Assembly: GCA_963082975.1 (NCBI GenBank)
Contig: OY720348.1
Coordinates: 16,178,078-16,242,077 of the forward strand
Source: Labia minor
Taxonomy: Eukaryota > Arthropoda > Insecta > Dermaptera > Spongiphoridae
Length of the DNA stretch: 64,000 bases
Direction: 5' to 3'
The translations under genes and the position numbers were made by a program. The notes beneath the pieces are model-generated. The model was not told the origin of the DNA. It did no database searches and was given only the letters and a program-made list of their open reading frames with translations. Positions 48,693-59,874 of this stretch are shown here, piece by piece. The first letter of the stretch is position 1. Each line of letters starts with the position of its first letter.

Positions 48693-49398
48693 ACTTTACA
48701 GAGATAGTATTGCGATCACGAAAATTTTCGATATCGAGATTTTGATGTTTTTATACGTTTTCAAGGTCCCTGAGTCATTTTCACTAAAATTGAGAAAAAT
48801 GTCTGTGTGTGTGTGTGTGTATGTAGACAAGATTACGCAAAAACAGTTTGAGCTAGAATAATTAAATTTGTTAAACGGGCATTATTCAAAATTCGTAGTT
48901 TTCTATCAACTTTTGAGAAATGTAGATCATCCGGAAGAGGACCATTAACCATACACGTTTTCATTTTTTTTCCTCTAAACTGACCGTAAAAATAAATATA
49001 TATCTTTGATAATTTTTCACATGATAAAAATTGTATAAAACTGCTATATATAGAATTTCAGCTTGATTTAATCACTGAAAGTAATTTTTTTTAACCTGTT
49101 GACTGCCAATCACACGTCAGCAAGTGACTTGGTGTCATCAACAAAGAGCCAAACACTCGAATTAATTATTGAAATTTTGAAATTTTGACTTAAAAAATGA
49201 AAAGGTATAGGATTTAAATTTAAATTTATTATATGTTAATGAATTAATTTAATTGAATAACAAATACTATACCGTAAATTTATATTTTTAAATTAATTAA
49301 TTAATCCAAATAAAATTAATTAAAATATAATAATATATATGTTAATTAATCCAAATCAAATTTGCGTGATAGTCGAGTGGAGAGACTCCAGATTTTTT
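48693..49398 (+). repeat. Family A, complete, long subtype
   Basis: 5' hairpin damaged (ACTTTACAGAGATAGT), GT array at 48803-48820, 3' GCGTGATAGTCGAGTGGAGA and CTCCAGATTTTT. Confidence 0.9.
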
Positions 49399-49427
49399 TT
49401 ATTTAATATATAGTCTATATGTATATA

Positions 49428-49555
49428 TACAGGGTGTCTCAAAAAGAAAGAGCAAATTTCAATTTCGTATTACAGACAAACTATGAAAGATAGAAACACA
49501 TTGCGCATTTCATTCAAAATTTAAAGATGAAAAATAGACTTAATTAACATATTTA
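49428..49555 (+). repeat. Possible solo transposon end
   Basis: ACAGGGTGTCTCAAAAAGAA resembles terminal repeats of some mariner-like elements, next to a TA. No partner end is found, so the class is uncertain. Confidence 0.3.
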
Positions 49556-49588
49556 TTTTTCGGATATATATATATATATATATATATA

Positions 49589-49930
49589 TCTTATATATAA
49601 AATTCTCGTGTCACAAAACTTTGAAAAAATACTCCTCCGAAACGGCTGGACCGATTCTTATGAAATTTTTTATGTATATTCAGTAGGTCTCAGGGCATGT
49701 CAGACTTCCTTTATAAAACCGCTAATTGGTAAGGTGTGTCCAGGGGGTGGAATTTAAATAAAATTAGTTTAGTTACAATGCTAGATCATAGAGGCGCTGC
49801 TGGCGATGATTTGACATGTATATAAATTCTAATAGAAGACTTGCAAACAATACTGCTTCATGGGTGAACCGTCTAAGGCGTTATCTTATGACTGCACTCT
49901 CGGTTCGAAACTCGCAAAGGCACATTTTTT
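49589..49930 (+). mobile_element. Helitron 5' end, second family
   Basis: It begins TCTTATATATAAAATTCTCG, then GTGTCACAAAACTTTG, CCTCCGAAACGGCTGGACCG and a GAAATTTTTTATGTATATTC block. This is a widespread Helitron 5' pattern. A tRNA-like segment follows at 49858-49915 (GTCTAAGGCGTTATC, GGTTCGAAACTC). No 3' end is found. Confidence 0.7.
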
Positions 49931-50154
49931 TTTTAAGTATTATATATTTTTTTTACAAATTTATTAATTTTTATTATTTTAATATTTTATTAAATTATTT
50001 TATTTTATTAAATTAAATTTTATTTTATTAAATTAATAATTATGTCAATTAATTTTTTCTGCATAAATAAACATATATAAAAAACTATATGATTAATTGA
50101 AATATTGTAAATATTAGAAAAATAAAAATAAAAATATAAATATTAAAAACATCT
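49931..50154. other. AT-rich stretch without a gene
   Basis: TTTTATTAAATT-type repeats near 49980-50040. Nothing else recognised. Confidence 0.4.
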
Positions 50155-50383
50155 TTTTTATTGTATTCTTTGCGCTGCTAAATGACAACATGTTTATATC
50201 AAATTTTTAAAAATTAATTTCTGCGGTTATTGATTAAATATTAATAAAATTTATAGTCTATGAACAGAAATGAAAAATTCTAAAGTCACTTTTGGATTCA
50301 AGAGGACATGAAACGCGAATATAAGCAAAAAAATTTAAATTCTGAGCAATGTGCAGATAAAAATCTTTTTATATATATATTGA
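50155..50383 (-). repeat. HEL1 5' end fragment
   Basis: Minus-strand 5' end TCAATATATATATAAAAAGA at 50383, the ATTCTGAGCAATGTGCAG complement and the AGTCACTTTTGGATTC block. The TCTG microsatellite is deleted. Confidence 0.8.
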
Positions 50384-50689
50384 TATTTACAATATTTCAA
50401 TTGATCTTATTGGCCTTTTAAACTTTGAAAACATTCACATTACGGCTATAATTTAATACTATTAATTTTTAAGATTATGTGAGTAAATCATTTTAATTAA
50501 GAAAATTTGATCTCATAATTGGATTTTCACGTAAGATTTTAATATATATCTTTTAATATTATTTTTATAGTAGTTTAGTGTTATTTTAATTTTATATTTT
50601 ATTTTTATTTTGTTTACTTTGTTTTTTTTTTTAATAAATTAATAACAATTAAAGAGGCATAAAAAAATTAATCGTGGCAGGAAAACTGA

Positions 50690-51263
50690 TGGGGTTTGAA
50701 ATTAATTAATTTGATAAGACAAAATAATTAGTATCAGAGAGAATAATATTTGCAAAGAATTTAAATCGAGGTTGCAATCGGGAAATTATTATCAAAGGGG
50801 ATCAAAATTATTAAATTATTAATTGTATTATATGGGTGGGAGGGATGGTCTATAACCCTGGGAGATGAGAATAGATTCAGAGTATTTGAGAATAGGATTC
50901 TTCCCAGCATTTATGGACCAAAGAAAGATGAGGACACCGGGGAATGGCGGAGACTGCATAACAAGGAATTGCATGACCTCTATGCATCTCTAGATATAGG
51001 TCATAAAATAGGGAAGGCTGGGATCGGCAGGGCACATGGCTAAAATGGGAGAGGAAAAATATATTGGTGGGGAGTTCGATTGGAAAACGTCCGTTTGGAA
51101 GACCAATTGTGAACAGGGTGGACAATGTAGGAAGGAACGTGAGAGAGATGGGACAGGGTAGGAGTTAGATGGTTATAGCTCAGAATAGGGACACTCGGGG
51201 GGGTACAGGGGGCGGAGCCCCCGTCTAGGTGTGGAGAGCGCCGAAGGCGCTCGGAGCAGCTAG
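50690..51263 (+). mobile_element. HEL1 3' portion
   Basis: Ends with GGGGGCGGAGCCCCCGTC, the hairpin GAGCGCC-GAA-GGCGCTC and CTAG at 51260-51263. It contains the LINE reverse-transcriptase cargo but not the segment between that cargo and the GC hairpins seen in the other copies. No 5' end in plus orientation. Confidence 0.88.
50770..51160 (+). pseudogene. LINE reverse-transcriptase 3' segment in the third HEL1 copy
   Basis: Reads LYGWEGWSITLGDENRFRVF, then a segment ending GPKKDEDTGEWRRLHNKEL and HDLYASL. Later frames are broken. EWRRLHNKEL is closer to known LINE proteins than the inner-copy version, so this copy diverged differently. Minus frames here are shadows. Confidence 0.72.
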
Positions 51264-52273
51264 TATATATATATATATATGTGCATATTTTTATAACAAT
51301 AGACAAATAAATAAATGCATTATATTAATAAAGGTGTTAGATAAAATTTATATAAAAACAGAGATGGAATGATTTTTATTTCTTTTATTAAGTCCCATTG
51401 AGAGAGATAATATTCAAAATTTTATCTCCCTTTCTTTAACTGCTTATTATTAGTATGAACCCGGCTGTTATTCTTCCCACTCACAAAAGTTCAACACTAA
51501 TAAAATGTTATTTTAAAGTTGACATCATCTCTTCTCACTCCCAACAAAATTTAGATATGCGTAAATATTATTAGGAATAATAGAGAAAAAAATAATAAAT
51601 AATAATATAATATATATATATGAATACCTTCTCGAATTCTTTTCTCTCATAATTCTTTGCTTAATCTCCTTGATTTTTGATTTCGTATTCGGTTTCCATG
51701 TCCTAGACTCTTGTCGAATGCGCTTGATTCACTTTTAATGGAGAAATTGATTGACTTTTAGCCTGAAACCGCATGAAAGGACAAATAGAATTCTTCTTTT
51801 ATCCTTATCTAAGCTGATTGGACAACAATTTATTTCTAAGCCTCTAAGATTATACATCTATATATGCATTATATAATTTATATATGTAAATCGTTATCTT
51901 TTTTATGATAAAATTCATTCCTGTCAATAATCGCTTCTAATCAATTCCTTTAGAAGTCTTCAGGCAATATCCAATGACAAACAAACACATTCTGTATTTA
52001 TATTAATATAATTATACGTTTATAATATTTTCTCATCACAATTATGATAATATTAGGTTATAAATTAATAATTTAGATTCGACCTTTAGCGCCTCTTAAC
52101 TTATTTTATAATCATCATTAATTAATACATAGTTATTTAAATAAGATAAAAAATTATTATTAATATATATATATATATATTAATATAGGTTAGTGAAGGT
52201 AAAGGGTTCCAAAATAAATAAATAATTTAGTAATTTATTAATAAACATAATATTTTAAAAATTATTTTATATA
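51264..52273. other. AT-rich stretch without a gene
   Basis: TA repeats at 51612-51622 and 52162-52180. A balanced patch at 51630-51840 has no coding motif. Confidence 0.5.
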
Positions 52274-52891
52274 CGAGGTGTGTTCAAAAGAAAAGGTGAA
52301 TTTTGAATATTCGCTGACTGTGTACAATCGATTATCGAAATTTTTTGTTATGTTGGTACACATGTTTCTCATATGTTGACATTATCAGTCATTTTGGGTT
52401 AGTAGTTTGTTTTGACAACTGAAAAAGTTCGTAACGTTTTGTCTGTTCTTCGATTTTTTACTGAAAAAAAAAAATAAGTAATACTACAAGGAAGTTATGC
52501 AAAGTTTGTGTGAAACAATACGGCTCAACCGATCGGAATTGTGTGGAAAAAAATTATGGATTCTGCATCACAATAATGCACCAGCTCACACATCATTGAT
52601 TTGTGGTGATTTTTTGGCCAAAAACAACACCGTAACCATGCCTCAACCACCGTATACACCAGATTTGGCTCCCTGCGACTTTTTCCTATTCCCAAAACTG
52701 AAGAGACCAATGAAAGGAAAACGTTTTGCCATAATTGATGAGATAAAGTCAGAATCGAAGAACGAGCTGATGGCCATACTAAAAGCTCTGAGTGGAATTA
52801 CTTTGAAGAGGACAAAATGGATATTGATGAATAAATAAATAATTCGAAATAATTAAAATTTCACCATTTTTTTTTTTTTGAACAAACCTCG
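52274..52891 (+). mobile_element. mariner element, internally deleted
   Basis: 618 bp between TA dinucleotides (52272-52273 and 52892-52893). Ends start CGAGGTGTGTTCAAAAGAAA and, on the other strand, CGAGGTTTGTTCAAAA with a T/A-run near 52868. Confidence 0.92.
52497..52838 (+). pseudogene. mariner transposase C-terminal half, catalytic residue lost
   Basis: The 113-residue frame contains HHNNAPAHTSLICGDFLAKN and PPYTPDLAPCDFFLFPKLKR. In active relatives the first motif is HHDNAPAH; the second catalytic aspartate is asparagine here. The third (PCDFF) is kept at the proper 34-residue spacing. The first aspartate and the DNA-binding domain are deleted. The last residues (ITLKRTKWILMNK) are a shifted reading of the usual YFE-D tail, so there is a frameshift near the end. 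Confidence 0.85.
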
Positions 52892-52893
52892 TA

Positions 52894-53230
52894 TTTATTC
52901 AATTTTTTGTTTTATAAATTAATTTATAAAGGATAAAAAAATATATAAAGAACACAAATTTATAAAATTTCTTATTATAAATATTTTTTAAATAATTTAA
53001 ATAATGATATAATTATATAGATTTCTTGTTAAAAAATTAAAAGCTAATTTGATAAAAAAAATTACAGTGAGGTGATCAAGACAAAAAATAAATAAATAAT
53101 AATATATATATATAAAAAAAACAATATTATATGAAAATTAGATACGGTGTAGTTGGGATTCAATGTCCAACAGAATGGTGTAGATTCTTGAGATGAATCA
53201 TGACTGTGTCATTTTGGGAAATTACACGTT
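52894..53230. other. AT-rich stretch without a gene
   Basis: Nothing recognised. Confidence 0.45.
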
Positions 53231-53472
53231 GCATTTCTTATTATGAAAGAAATAGAAAAATATTAAAAATGACTTTAACATCTAGAAAAACCAATGAGGA
53301 ATATTATATATCCTTATATATATAACATGAAAGTACATATATATAATTTATATATAAAAATATAAATAATAGAATATTACAATAAAATAAATCATTATAT
53401 ATAATATATGTACTTGACTGATGATGTTAGTTTATATACCGAAACATTTATTTTTTCATACTTCTTTTTTTT
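53231..53472 (+). repeat. Direct repeat, left copy
   Basis: About 240 bases from GCATTTCTTATTATGAAAGA to TGACTGATGATGTTAGTTTA and ACCGAAACATTTATTTTT. It recurs at 54329-54600 on the other side of a HEL1 relic, with an expanded TA array. Confidence 0.88.
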
Positions 53473-53477
53473 TTTTA

Positions 53478-54264
53478 AATTTCTTCGGCGCTCTTCACAC
53501 TTAGACGGGAGCTCTCCTCCCTTTGCCCCTGAGTGATACATAGAATTTGGTTGAAAGTTCTTGGCCGCAGCAACCACAATTCTCCAAACCACCCTGAGCT
53601 ATAGTCATCCAACTCCTGTCCCATCTCTTTCACTTCCCTTCCTATATTGTCCATCCACAGGTCTTCTTAGCGGATGTTTTCCAATTTTTCATGTCTGTTC
53701 ATAGGCTATAAATTTTATTAATTTCTAATCAATAACCGCAGAAGTTATTTTTTTAAAATTTGATATGTACATGTTGTCATTCATTTGCAGAAAGTATACA
53801 ATACAAAGAATTTTTATAATATTTATATTTTTATTTTTATTTTTCTAATATTTACAATATTTCAATTGATCATATTGGCCTTTTTAACTTATTTAACAAC
53901 ATCTTTATATATATATACATATATATATATAGACATTCTTTGTATTGTATTCTTTGCGGTGCTGAATGACTACATGTACCTATCAAATTTTAAAAAATTA
54001 ATTTCTGCAGTTATTGATTAGATATTAATAAAATGTATAGCCTATGAACAAATAGAGATATGTAAGAATATTGTGATGTAATTTTATAAAAATCGGTTCA
54101 GCCAATTTTGAGTCTATAACGTGAGAATTTCTGGACAGACAGACAGACATGAAAAATTCTAAAGTCACTTTTGGATTCTAGAGATCATGAAACGCGAGGA
54201 TATGCAAAAAATTTTAAATTCTGAGCAATGTGCAGACAAAAATCTTTTTATATATATATATAGA
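53478..54264 (-). mobile_element. HEL1 relic, rearranged
   Basis: 5' end on the minus strand at 54264 (TC then TATATATA). The 3' side at 53478 enters the hairpin midway, so the CTAG end is missing. A small LINE-cargo remnant lies at 53550-53690. The block at 53697-53815 is an inverted copy of part of 53945-54060, so the element contains a foldback. Confidence 0.75.
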
Positions 54265-54328
54265 TATAAGATATATAAGATATAAGATATACATATATAT
54301 ATATATATATGTATATCTTATATATATA

Positions 54329-54435
54329 TTGCATTTCTTATTATGAAAGAAATAGAAAAATATTAAAAATGACTTCAACATTTAGAAAAACCAATAAGGA
54401 ATATTATATAGTATATCCATATATATAACATGAAA

Positions 54436-54480
<45 letters not shown>

Positions 54481-54600
54481 ATATAAAAAATATAAATAAT
54501 AGAATATTACAATAAAACAAATCATTATATATAATATATGTACTTGACTGATGATGTTAATTTATTTACCGAAACATATATTTTTTATAATTCTTTATTA
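54329..54600 (+). repeat. Direct repeat, right copy
   Basis: Matches 53231-53472. The TA array at about 54439-54473 is longer than in the left copy. Confidence 0.88.
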
Positions 54601-54609
54601 AAAATTTCT

Positions 54610-54651
<42 letters not shown>

Positions 54652-54734
54652 ATATAAAATCCCTTAAAATAATGATTTCTCTAGTATTTTTATTCCTCCC
54701 TTTCTTCAATTCCATCAAGTTGTTTCTTCGAATA

Positions 54735-54920
54735 TTTTTATCAGAGAAGTAACGAAAGTAGCTCCGGCCTCCACATTTCACGCCAATCCAGTCGCAAATA
54801 ATTCTTCGAGTTCGCTGCTCTCAAGTGGAAATTTTTTATGCGTGTGGGCTCCGTCCCTCCATTGGCTACGCTGCGCCCAATTTAGAACATCGCACAGAAT
54901 CCACAACAACAACATAGCAC
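54735..54920. other. Balanced-composition island, possible promoter or exon
   Basis: Single-copy. On the minus strand, CCAAT (54856-54860) is followed about 25 bases on by CATAAAAAAT, and GAGAGCAGCG lies about 20 bases beyond. This resembles a CCAAT/TATA-type core promoter. On the plus strand a frame stays open for about 80 codons without recognisable motif. Neither reading is convincing alone. Confidence 0.25.
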
Positions 54921-55230
54921 CAATTCTGATTGTCCCCCATAATCTTTATTATTTTTATAATCATAAAAATAAATTATAATAACAGATGAGATTTATTATA
55001 TTTAATTAAATATATTCATTTTTTAATAGTGTATTATTATAATTAAAAAATAATTAAATATATAGAAATTAGGAGAGATTATAAATGTATTATTTATCAT
55101 TATATTTATATATATATATATTAATTTATTCATAAAATCAATCAACATATCATAAATTTATATTTACTAAAATTCTAAAGTTCTATTTGATTCAATGATG
55201 GATTTATAATTACTCATTTCATCATTATTT
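54921..55230. other. AT-rich stretch without a gene
   Basis: Nothing recognised besides TA-rich runs. Confidence 0.4.
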
Positions 55231-56007
55231 GGTAATTGTCCAGATTAGTTATCATGTCACGGATTTGGATGAAACTTTACCACTAGATTCCTTTGTCAAT
55301 TCCATAGAAACTTTCCTTATATAATATTTCTCGGACTATTCTAGTTAACGGGATAAAAATTATTAAATTTTGACAGATTAGCTGGTGGTGGTCGTCGAAA
55401 TGTGGAGCCATTAATTATTGTTTTATTGACTAATTCACTAATTAATCACTTATTTTAGGTTTTTTCGGTTTAGTTTGGATATAGGGCAATTATTTAATTA
55501 ATTAATTTTTTAATTTTTCTATAGCCAATTCGAACTGAAAAAATAACCAAGAAAATCAGTGAAGCCATCTGCTGTCCAATTAATAATACATGGTAACTAA
55601 ATAGAATATCAATGGATTTATATGCAAATTTTAATAATTTTTTATTTCGTAAACCAGAAGCCATTTAAAAATGTTTTATTGACTAATTCACTAATTATTC
55701 ACTAATTATGGTTTAGATATAGAAAAATTATTCAATTAACTAATTTTTTTAAGTTTCATATAATTAAACCGAGCTGAAAAAAATAACAAATAAAATTAAA
55801 GGAACCCTCTGCTGGTCAAATTAATAAAACATGGTAGCTAAATAGAATATCAATGGATTTATATGCCAATTTTAATAATGTTTATCTCGTAAATTAGAAG
55901 AGACCGAGACAAATTTCTATAAAAAAGTTTCTTTGGAATTAAATAAGGAACCCACAGGTAAAGTTTCATCCAAATCTCTAAAGCTTTCCGTTTTGTAAAC
56001 AATTACC
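55231..56007. mobile_element. Unclassified inverted-repeat element with internal tandem duplication
   Basis: Starts GGTAATTGTCC and ends ACAATTACC. Imperfect inverted arms of roughly 90-100 bases share GATTTGGATGAAACTTTACC and AATTCCA(T/A)AGAAACTTT. Between them, a unit of about 240 bases occurs twice in tandem (about 55410-55660 and 55665-55900), sharing CTAAATAGAATATCAATGG and ATTTATATGC. No protein and no clear target duplication. It may be a foldback-type element. Confidence 0.6.
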
Positions 56008-56135
56008 TTTTTTTCTGTTTTTTATGTTTTGTTTTTATGTTTTAATAGGATGTTAGAGGCTATCATTTCATTTCAATATTTTTTGAGATTGAATATTTGA
56101 GTAGATAAATTATTATTATAATTTTATTAGTTTTT

Positions 56136-56711
56136 ACTATCTCGTCAGAGATAGTATTGCGATCACGAAAATTTTCGATATCGAGATTTTGATGTTTTTA
56201 TATGTTTTGAATATCTGTGTGTGTGTGTGTGTATGTGTGTATGTAGGCAAGATAATAACGGTTGGAGCTAGAATAATGAAATTTGATACATGGGCATTAT
56301 TCAAAATTTGTAGTTTTCTATCAACTTTTGAGAAATGTAGCTCTTTCGGAAGAGGACCATTACCTACCACGTTTGCATTTTTTTTCCTCTAAACTGACAG
56401 TAAAAATAAAGATCTATGTTTGATAGTTTTTCACATGATTAAAAATTGTATAAAACTGCTATATATAGAATTTCAGTTTGATTGAATCGCTGAAAATACC
56501 GGAATTAACTTTTTAAGACTCCAACTCACGCGCCAGAACGTGATGTGGTGCCATCAACAAGGAGTCAAATACGCGCTGGTTTAATAAATTATTTTTTTTA
56601 ATTTTAATTTATAATTTATAATTAATTAAATTGTGAATTTAAATATAAAATATGTTAATTAATCGAATTCCAATTTGCGAGATAGTCGAGTGGAGACACT
56701 CCAGATTTTTT
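56136..56711 (+). repeat. Family A, complete
   Basis: 5' hairpin ACTATCTCGTCAGAGATAGT, GT array at 56216-56241, 3' GCGAGATAGTCGAGTGGAGA and CTCCAGATTTTTT. One of the best-preserved copies for defining both ends. Confidence 0.92.
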
Positions 56712-56759
56712 CATATTAATTTTTAATATCCCATGTGACCTGTGTGATTTTTCTGTTGT

Positions 56760-57020
56760 TGAACTTTAAAGAGAATGAATGAATGGATGGATGGATACGG
56801 AATATCGAATCTCCCGGTGAGTCATTGGCTGATGGAGCTGCCTCGAGAGGTCCAGAAAAGACCGTGAGAGCAACATTTGCATAAGAGGGAGAGAGAATCC
56901 AACTAATATGACGATATTATTCATCAAACGGGCTGATCCCCCGTGAATCACAGCTTTATCATCTGCATCCACTCTTTTATGTCGAGAATGAAATGTTCAG
57001 TTCCAAATCGAAATGAGTAG
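56760..57020. other. Balanced-composition single-copy patch
   Basis: Contains ATGG repeats (56776-56792), a TGAGTCATTGG stretch (AP-1-like plus inverted CCAAT) and ATTTGCATAA (octamer-like). A minus frame of 68 codons has no known motif. A conserved regulatory element is possible but unsupported. Confidence 0.25.
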
Positions 57021-57296
57021 CCCAAACAAGAGCCAAGAAAATGGATAAATCTTTATTTATTATTATAAGAAATTTTTCAGTATAATAAGAAAAAATAGAA
57101 ATTTTATAGAAAAAAAAAATTTCCCACCAATTCATTGATTATTAATCACTATTTTATTTAATCTTTTGTTAATATATACTATTATTATATATTCCTTCCA
57201 AATTTAGTTAATAAACTCCATTTTAATTTTATTTCAATCCTTTAAAATTGAAAATAACATTTCAAAATTCAGAAAAAAATATTTTTTAAGATTAAA

Positions 57297-57745
57297 AAAA
57301 TCTGGAGTGTCTCCACTCGGCTATCCCGCAAATTGGATATAAATATTATATTAATGGATACAAATATTATATTTAAATTTAATTTAATTAATTATAAATC
57401 AAGTATAATCAAATTGGATTAATTAATTAATTAATTTAAAAAAATAAATTTACAGTATAGCATTGTTATTCAATTAAATTAATTAATTAACAAAAAAATT
57501 TAAATTTAATACCTTTACCTTCATTTTTAAGTCAAAATTTAAAAATTTAAAAAATTAATTCGCTTGTTTGGCTCTTTGTTGTGATACCACGTCACACGCT
57601 GGTGCGTGATTGGCAACCAACGTGTTAAAAAATTATAATTCCGGTACTTTCGGCGATTCAATCAAGCTGAAATTCTATATATTGCAGTTTTATACAATTG
57701 AGAACGTATAAAAACATCAAAATCCCTAGACTGGAAATTTTCTGG
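57297..57745 (-). repeat. Family A, long subtype, central deletion
   Basis: 3' end AATCTGGAGTGTCTCCACTC intact. The part from the ATCATGTGAAAA block through the CA array is missing: TTATACAATT joins directly to GAACGTATAAAAACATC. The 5' hairpin is degraded. Confidence 0.85.
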
Positions 57746-58494
57746 TGATTTTGTACAAATAACAAAAAAAAAAAATAAAAATAATTTTGAAATTATTACA
57801 ATACACTGAAACTTTTGGTATGTCGGGTATAATGGAAAGTTTTTGTCCTAAGGTACTATTTTAAAAACTAATATACATATATATATATATTCTATCTAAC
57901 GTAAAAAAGATCCATTTGGGTCCCACAATACCTCGTTAGAAGTTGGAGAAGGGAGAGAGGTGAATATTTTCTCTTATCAGATAAAAAAAAATTAAAGATT
58001 ACTTTATGTCCTACCTGATTCTACAATCACCACTGGCCATCTATTCTAGATTTTTAGATAAAGATTTTTTTTTTTTATGAATTTGAAACTCCCTTTAAAT
58101 TTTTTTTTGTTGTTGTTTAACCAATTATTTCCAAATGATTTTTATTTTATGGTCAGTGAATACCTGCAAATTTTCTTTATTTTACCTTCTAAGTTTTTGA
58201 CATTTATCTATTTTTACATTCCTTTCGTATATATATATATATATATATATTCATATTCATGTATATTCATATTTCATCCGGTTTTTTTTTTTACTCTTTC
58301 ACTTAAATTACAATAAATATATTGTTTTCAGCAATTTTGTTTCGAATGATTATTTTTTTAATTAAAAAAAAATTAAAGATTTATTAATTTTTCTCTTTTA
58401 AGTATTTCTTATTTTGGTTTCTTAAAATTCTCATAAGAAAAATTTTTCATAGATTATTTAAAAGACTTTTCTATTGTATTGCTCTTTAGGTTCT
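57746..58494. other. AT-rich stretch without a gene
   Basis: TA repeat at 58228-58250. A 79-codon frame at 58077-58316 is hydrophobic and T-driven, not called. Confidence 0.45.
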
Positions 58495-59145
58495 AAAAAT
58501 CTGGTGTGTCACCACTTGACTATCTCTCAAATTTGAAATGGATTAATTAACACGTATATTATATTTAAATTCAAATTAATTAATTATAAATTATAAATTA
58601 AAATTAATAAATATATATTAAACCAGCGCGTGTTTGACTCTTTGTCACGTGCTGGCGCGTGATTTGCAGTCGTGTTAAAAAATTAATTCCGGTACTTTCA
58701 GCGATTCATTCAAGCTGAAATTCTATATAAAGGAGTTTTATAGAATTTTTAATCATAAACTATGAAACAATTTTTAATCATGTGAAAAATTATCAAACAT
58801 ATATCTTTATTTTTACGGTCACTTTAGAGGAAAAAAAATGCAAACATGGTAGGTAATGGTCCTCTTCCGGATGAGCTACATTTCTCATGAGTTGAGAGAA
58901 TACTACAAATTTCGAATAATGCCAGTATACAAAATTTAATTATTCTAGCTCAAACCGTTTTTGGGTAATATTGTCTACATACACACATACACATACACAC
59001 ACACACACGAAGAGAGAGAGAGAGACATCTTTTTCAATTTTAGTGAAAATGATTCAGGAGCCTTCAAAACGTATAAAAACATCAAAATCTCGAAATCGAA
59101 AATTTTCGTGATCCCAATACTATCTCAGGCAAGATAGTAAAAATG
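58495..59145 (-). repeat. Family A, complete
   Basis: 3' end TCTGGTGTGTCACCACTTGA (compensated hairpin changes), CA array at 58980-59008 then GA array, 5' hairpin ACTATCTCAGGCAAGATAGT. The TTTTTAATCAT block is partly duplicated at 58745-58785. Confidence 0.9.
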
Positions 59146-59376
59146 ATTTCATAATCATAAATATTTAGCCTAAATGAAATTAAATAAATTTCGAGTTAGT
59201 AAGTTAGTAAAATTTTATTATAACTCCAATCGCAATTTGTTCATTAACTATCGCATTAAGATATATAATATTAATTATAATATATATTATCTCAGTAAGA
59301 TATATTATTATTATTTTATTGATTATTCAATTATTAATTATTAATATAATACAATCAATTATTATATTATATAAAA
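59146..59376. other. AT-rich stretch without a gene
   Basis: Nothing recognised. Confidence 0.4.
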
Positions 59377-59648
59377 CCTCTGACTTTGTAAGTCCTACGC
59401 AAAGACAACGCCTATCAAGCCGGTTATATCAATGAGGTGTCCTATGATCAGTAGTCCTCTCAACCTTTACCTTGATTTTCTTGATCGGGCGCGCTATCAA
59501 GTAGCTTTTCTCCAATGTTGTTCCCGGAGGCTGGGTTGACTCCGTCCCATAGACCTCAGCTAGGAAAATTCCCTTGCCAGGCCCGGGACTTGAACCCAGG
59601 ACCATGTGAATGTGAGGCAGGTTCGCTACCCACACACTCAATGGCGCC
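59377..59648 (-). repeat. tRNA-derived SINE, full copy
   Basis: On the minus strand it starts GGCGCCATTGAGTGTGTGGG. An A-box-like GGGTAGCGAACCTG and a B-box GGTTCAAGTCC form an internal RNA polymerase III promoter of a tRNA-like head. The spacing and the TGCCTCACATTCA stretch recall tRNA-Val, but this is uncertain. The body is about 190 bases and ends near AAGTCAGAGG. TATAAAA occurs on both sides (59370-59376 and 59658-59664) as a possible target duplication. The 70-codon minus frame is not a gene. Confidence 0.85.
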
Positions 59649-59874
59649 TTCTTATCTTATAAAATACAATATTTAAAACTATATATAGTATATAAACTAT
59701 ATATGATATATACCATTTTTGATTGTATAATAAGATTTATATATAATATATATATATATGTGGAGAGCATCCGAGGCCCTCATGACTCTATCACTTATAT
59801 AATTAATTAAATTTAATATATATATAATTAAAAACTCTCTCTTGGGCTATAAAATATCATAATATATAATATAT
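59649..59874. other. AT-rich stretch without a gene
   Basis: TA-rich. The phrase GGAGAGCATCCGAGGCCCTCATG at 59762 is single-copy and unassigned. Confidence 0.4.

Noticed and set aside
53231..54600. LTR retrotransposon with 240-bp LTRs
   Set aside because: No TG...CA ends, no primer-binding site, no polypurine tract and no gag/pol. The interior is a Helitron relic.
59429..59641. 70-codon minus-strand frame
   Set aside because: It lies entirely within the SINE, including its tRNA-like head.
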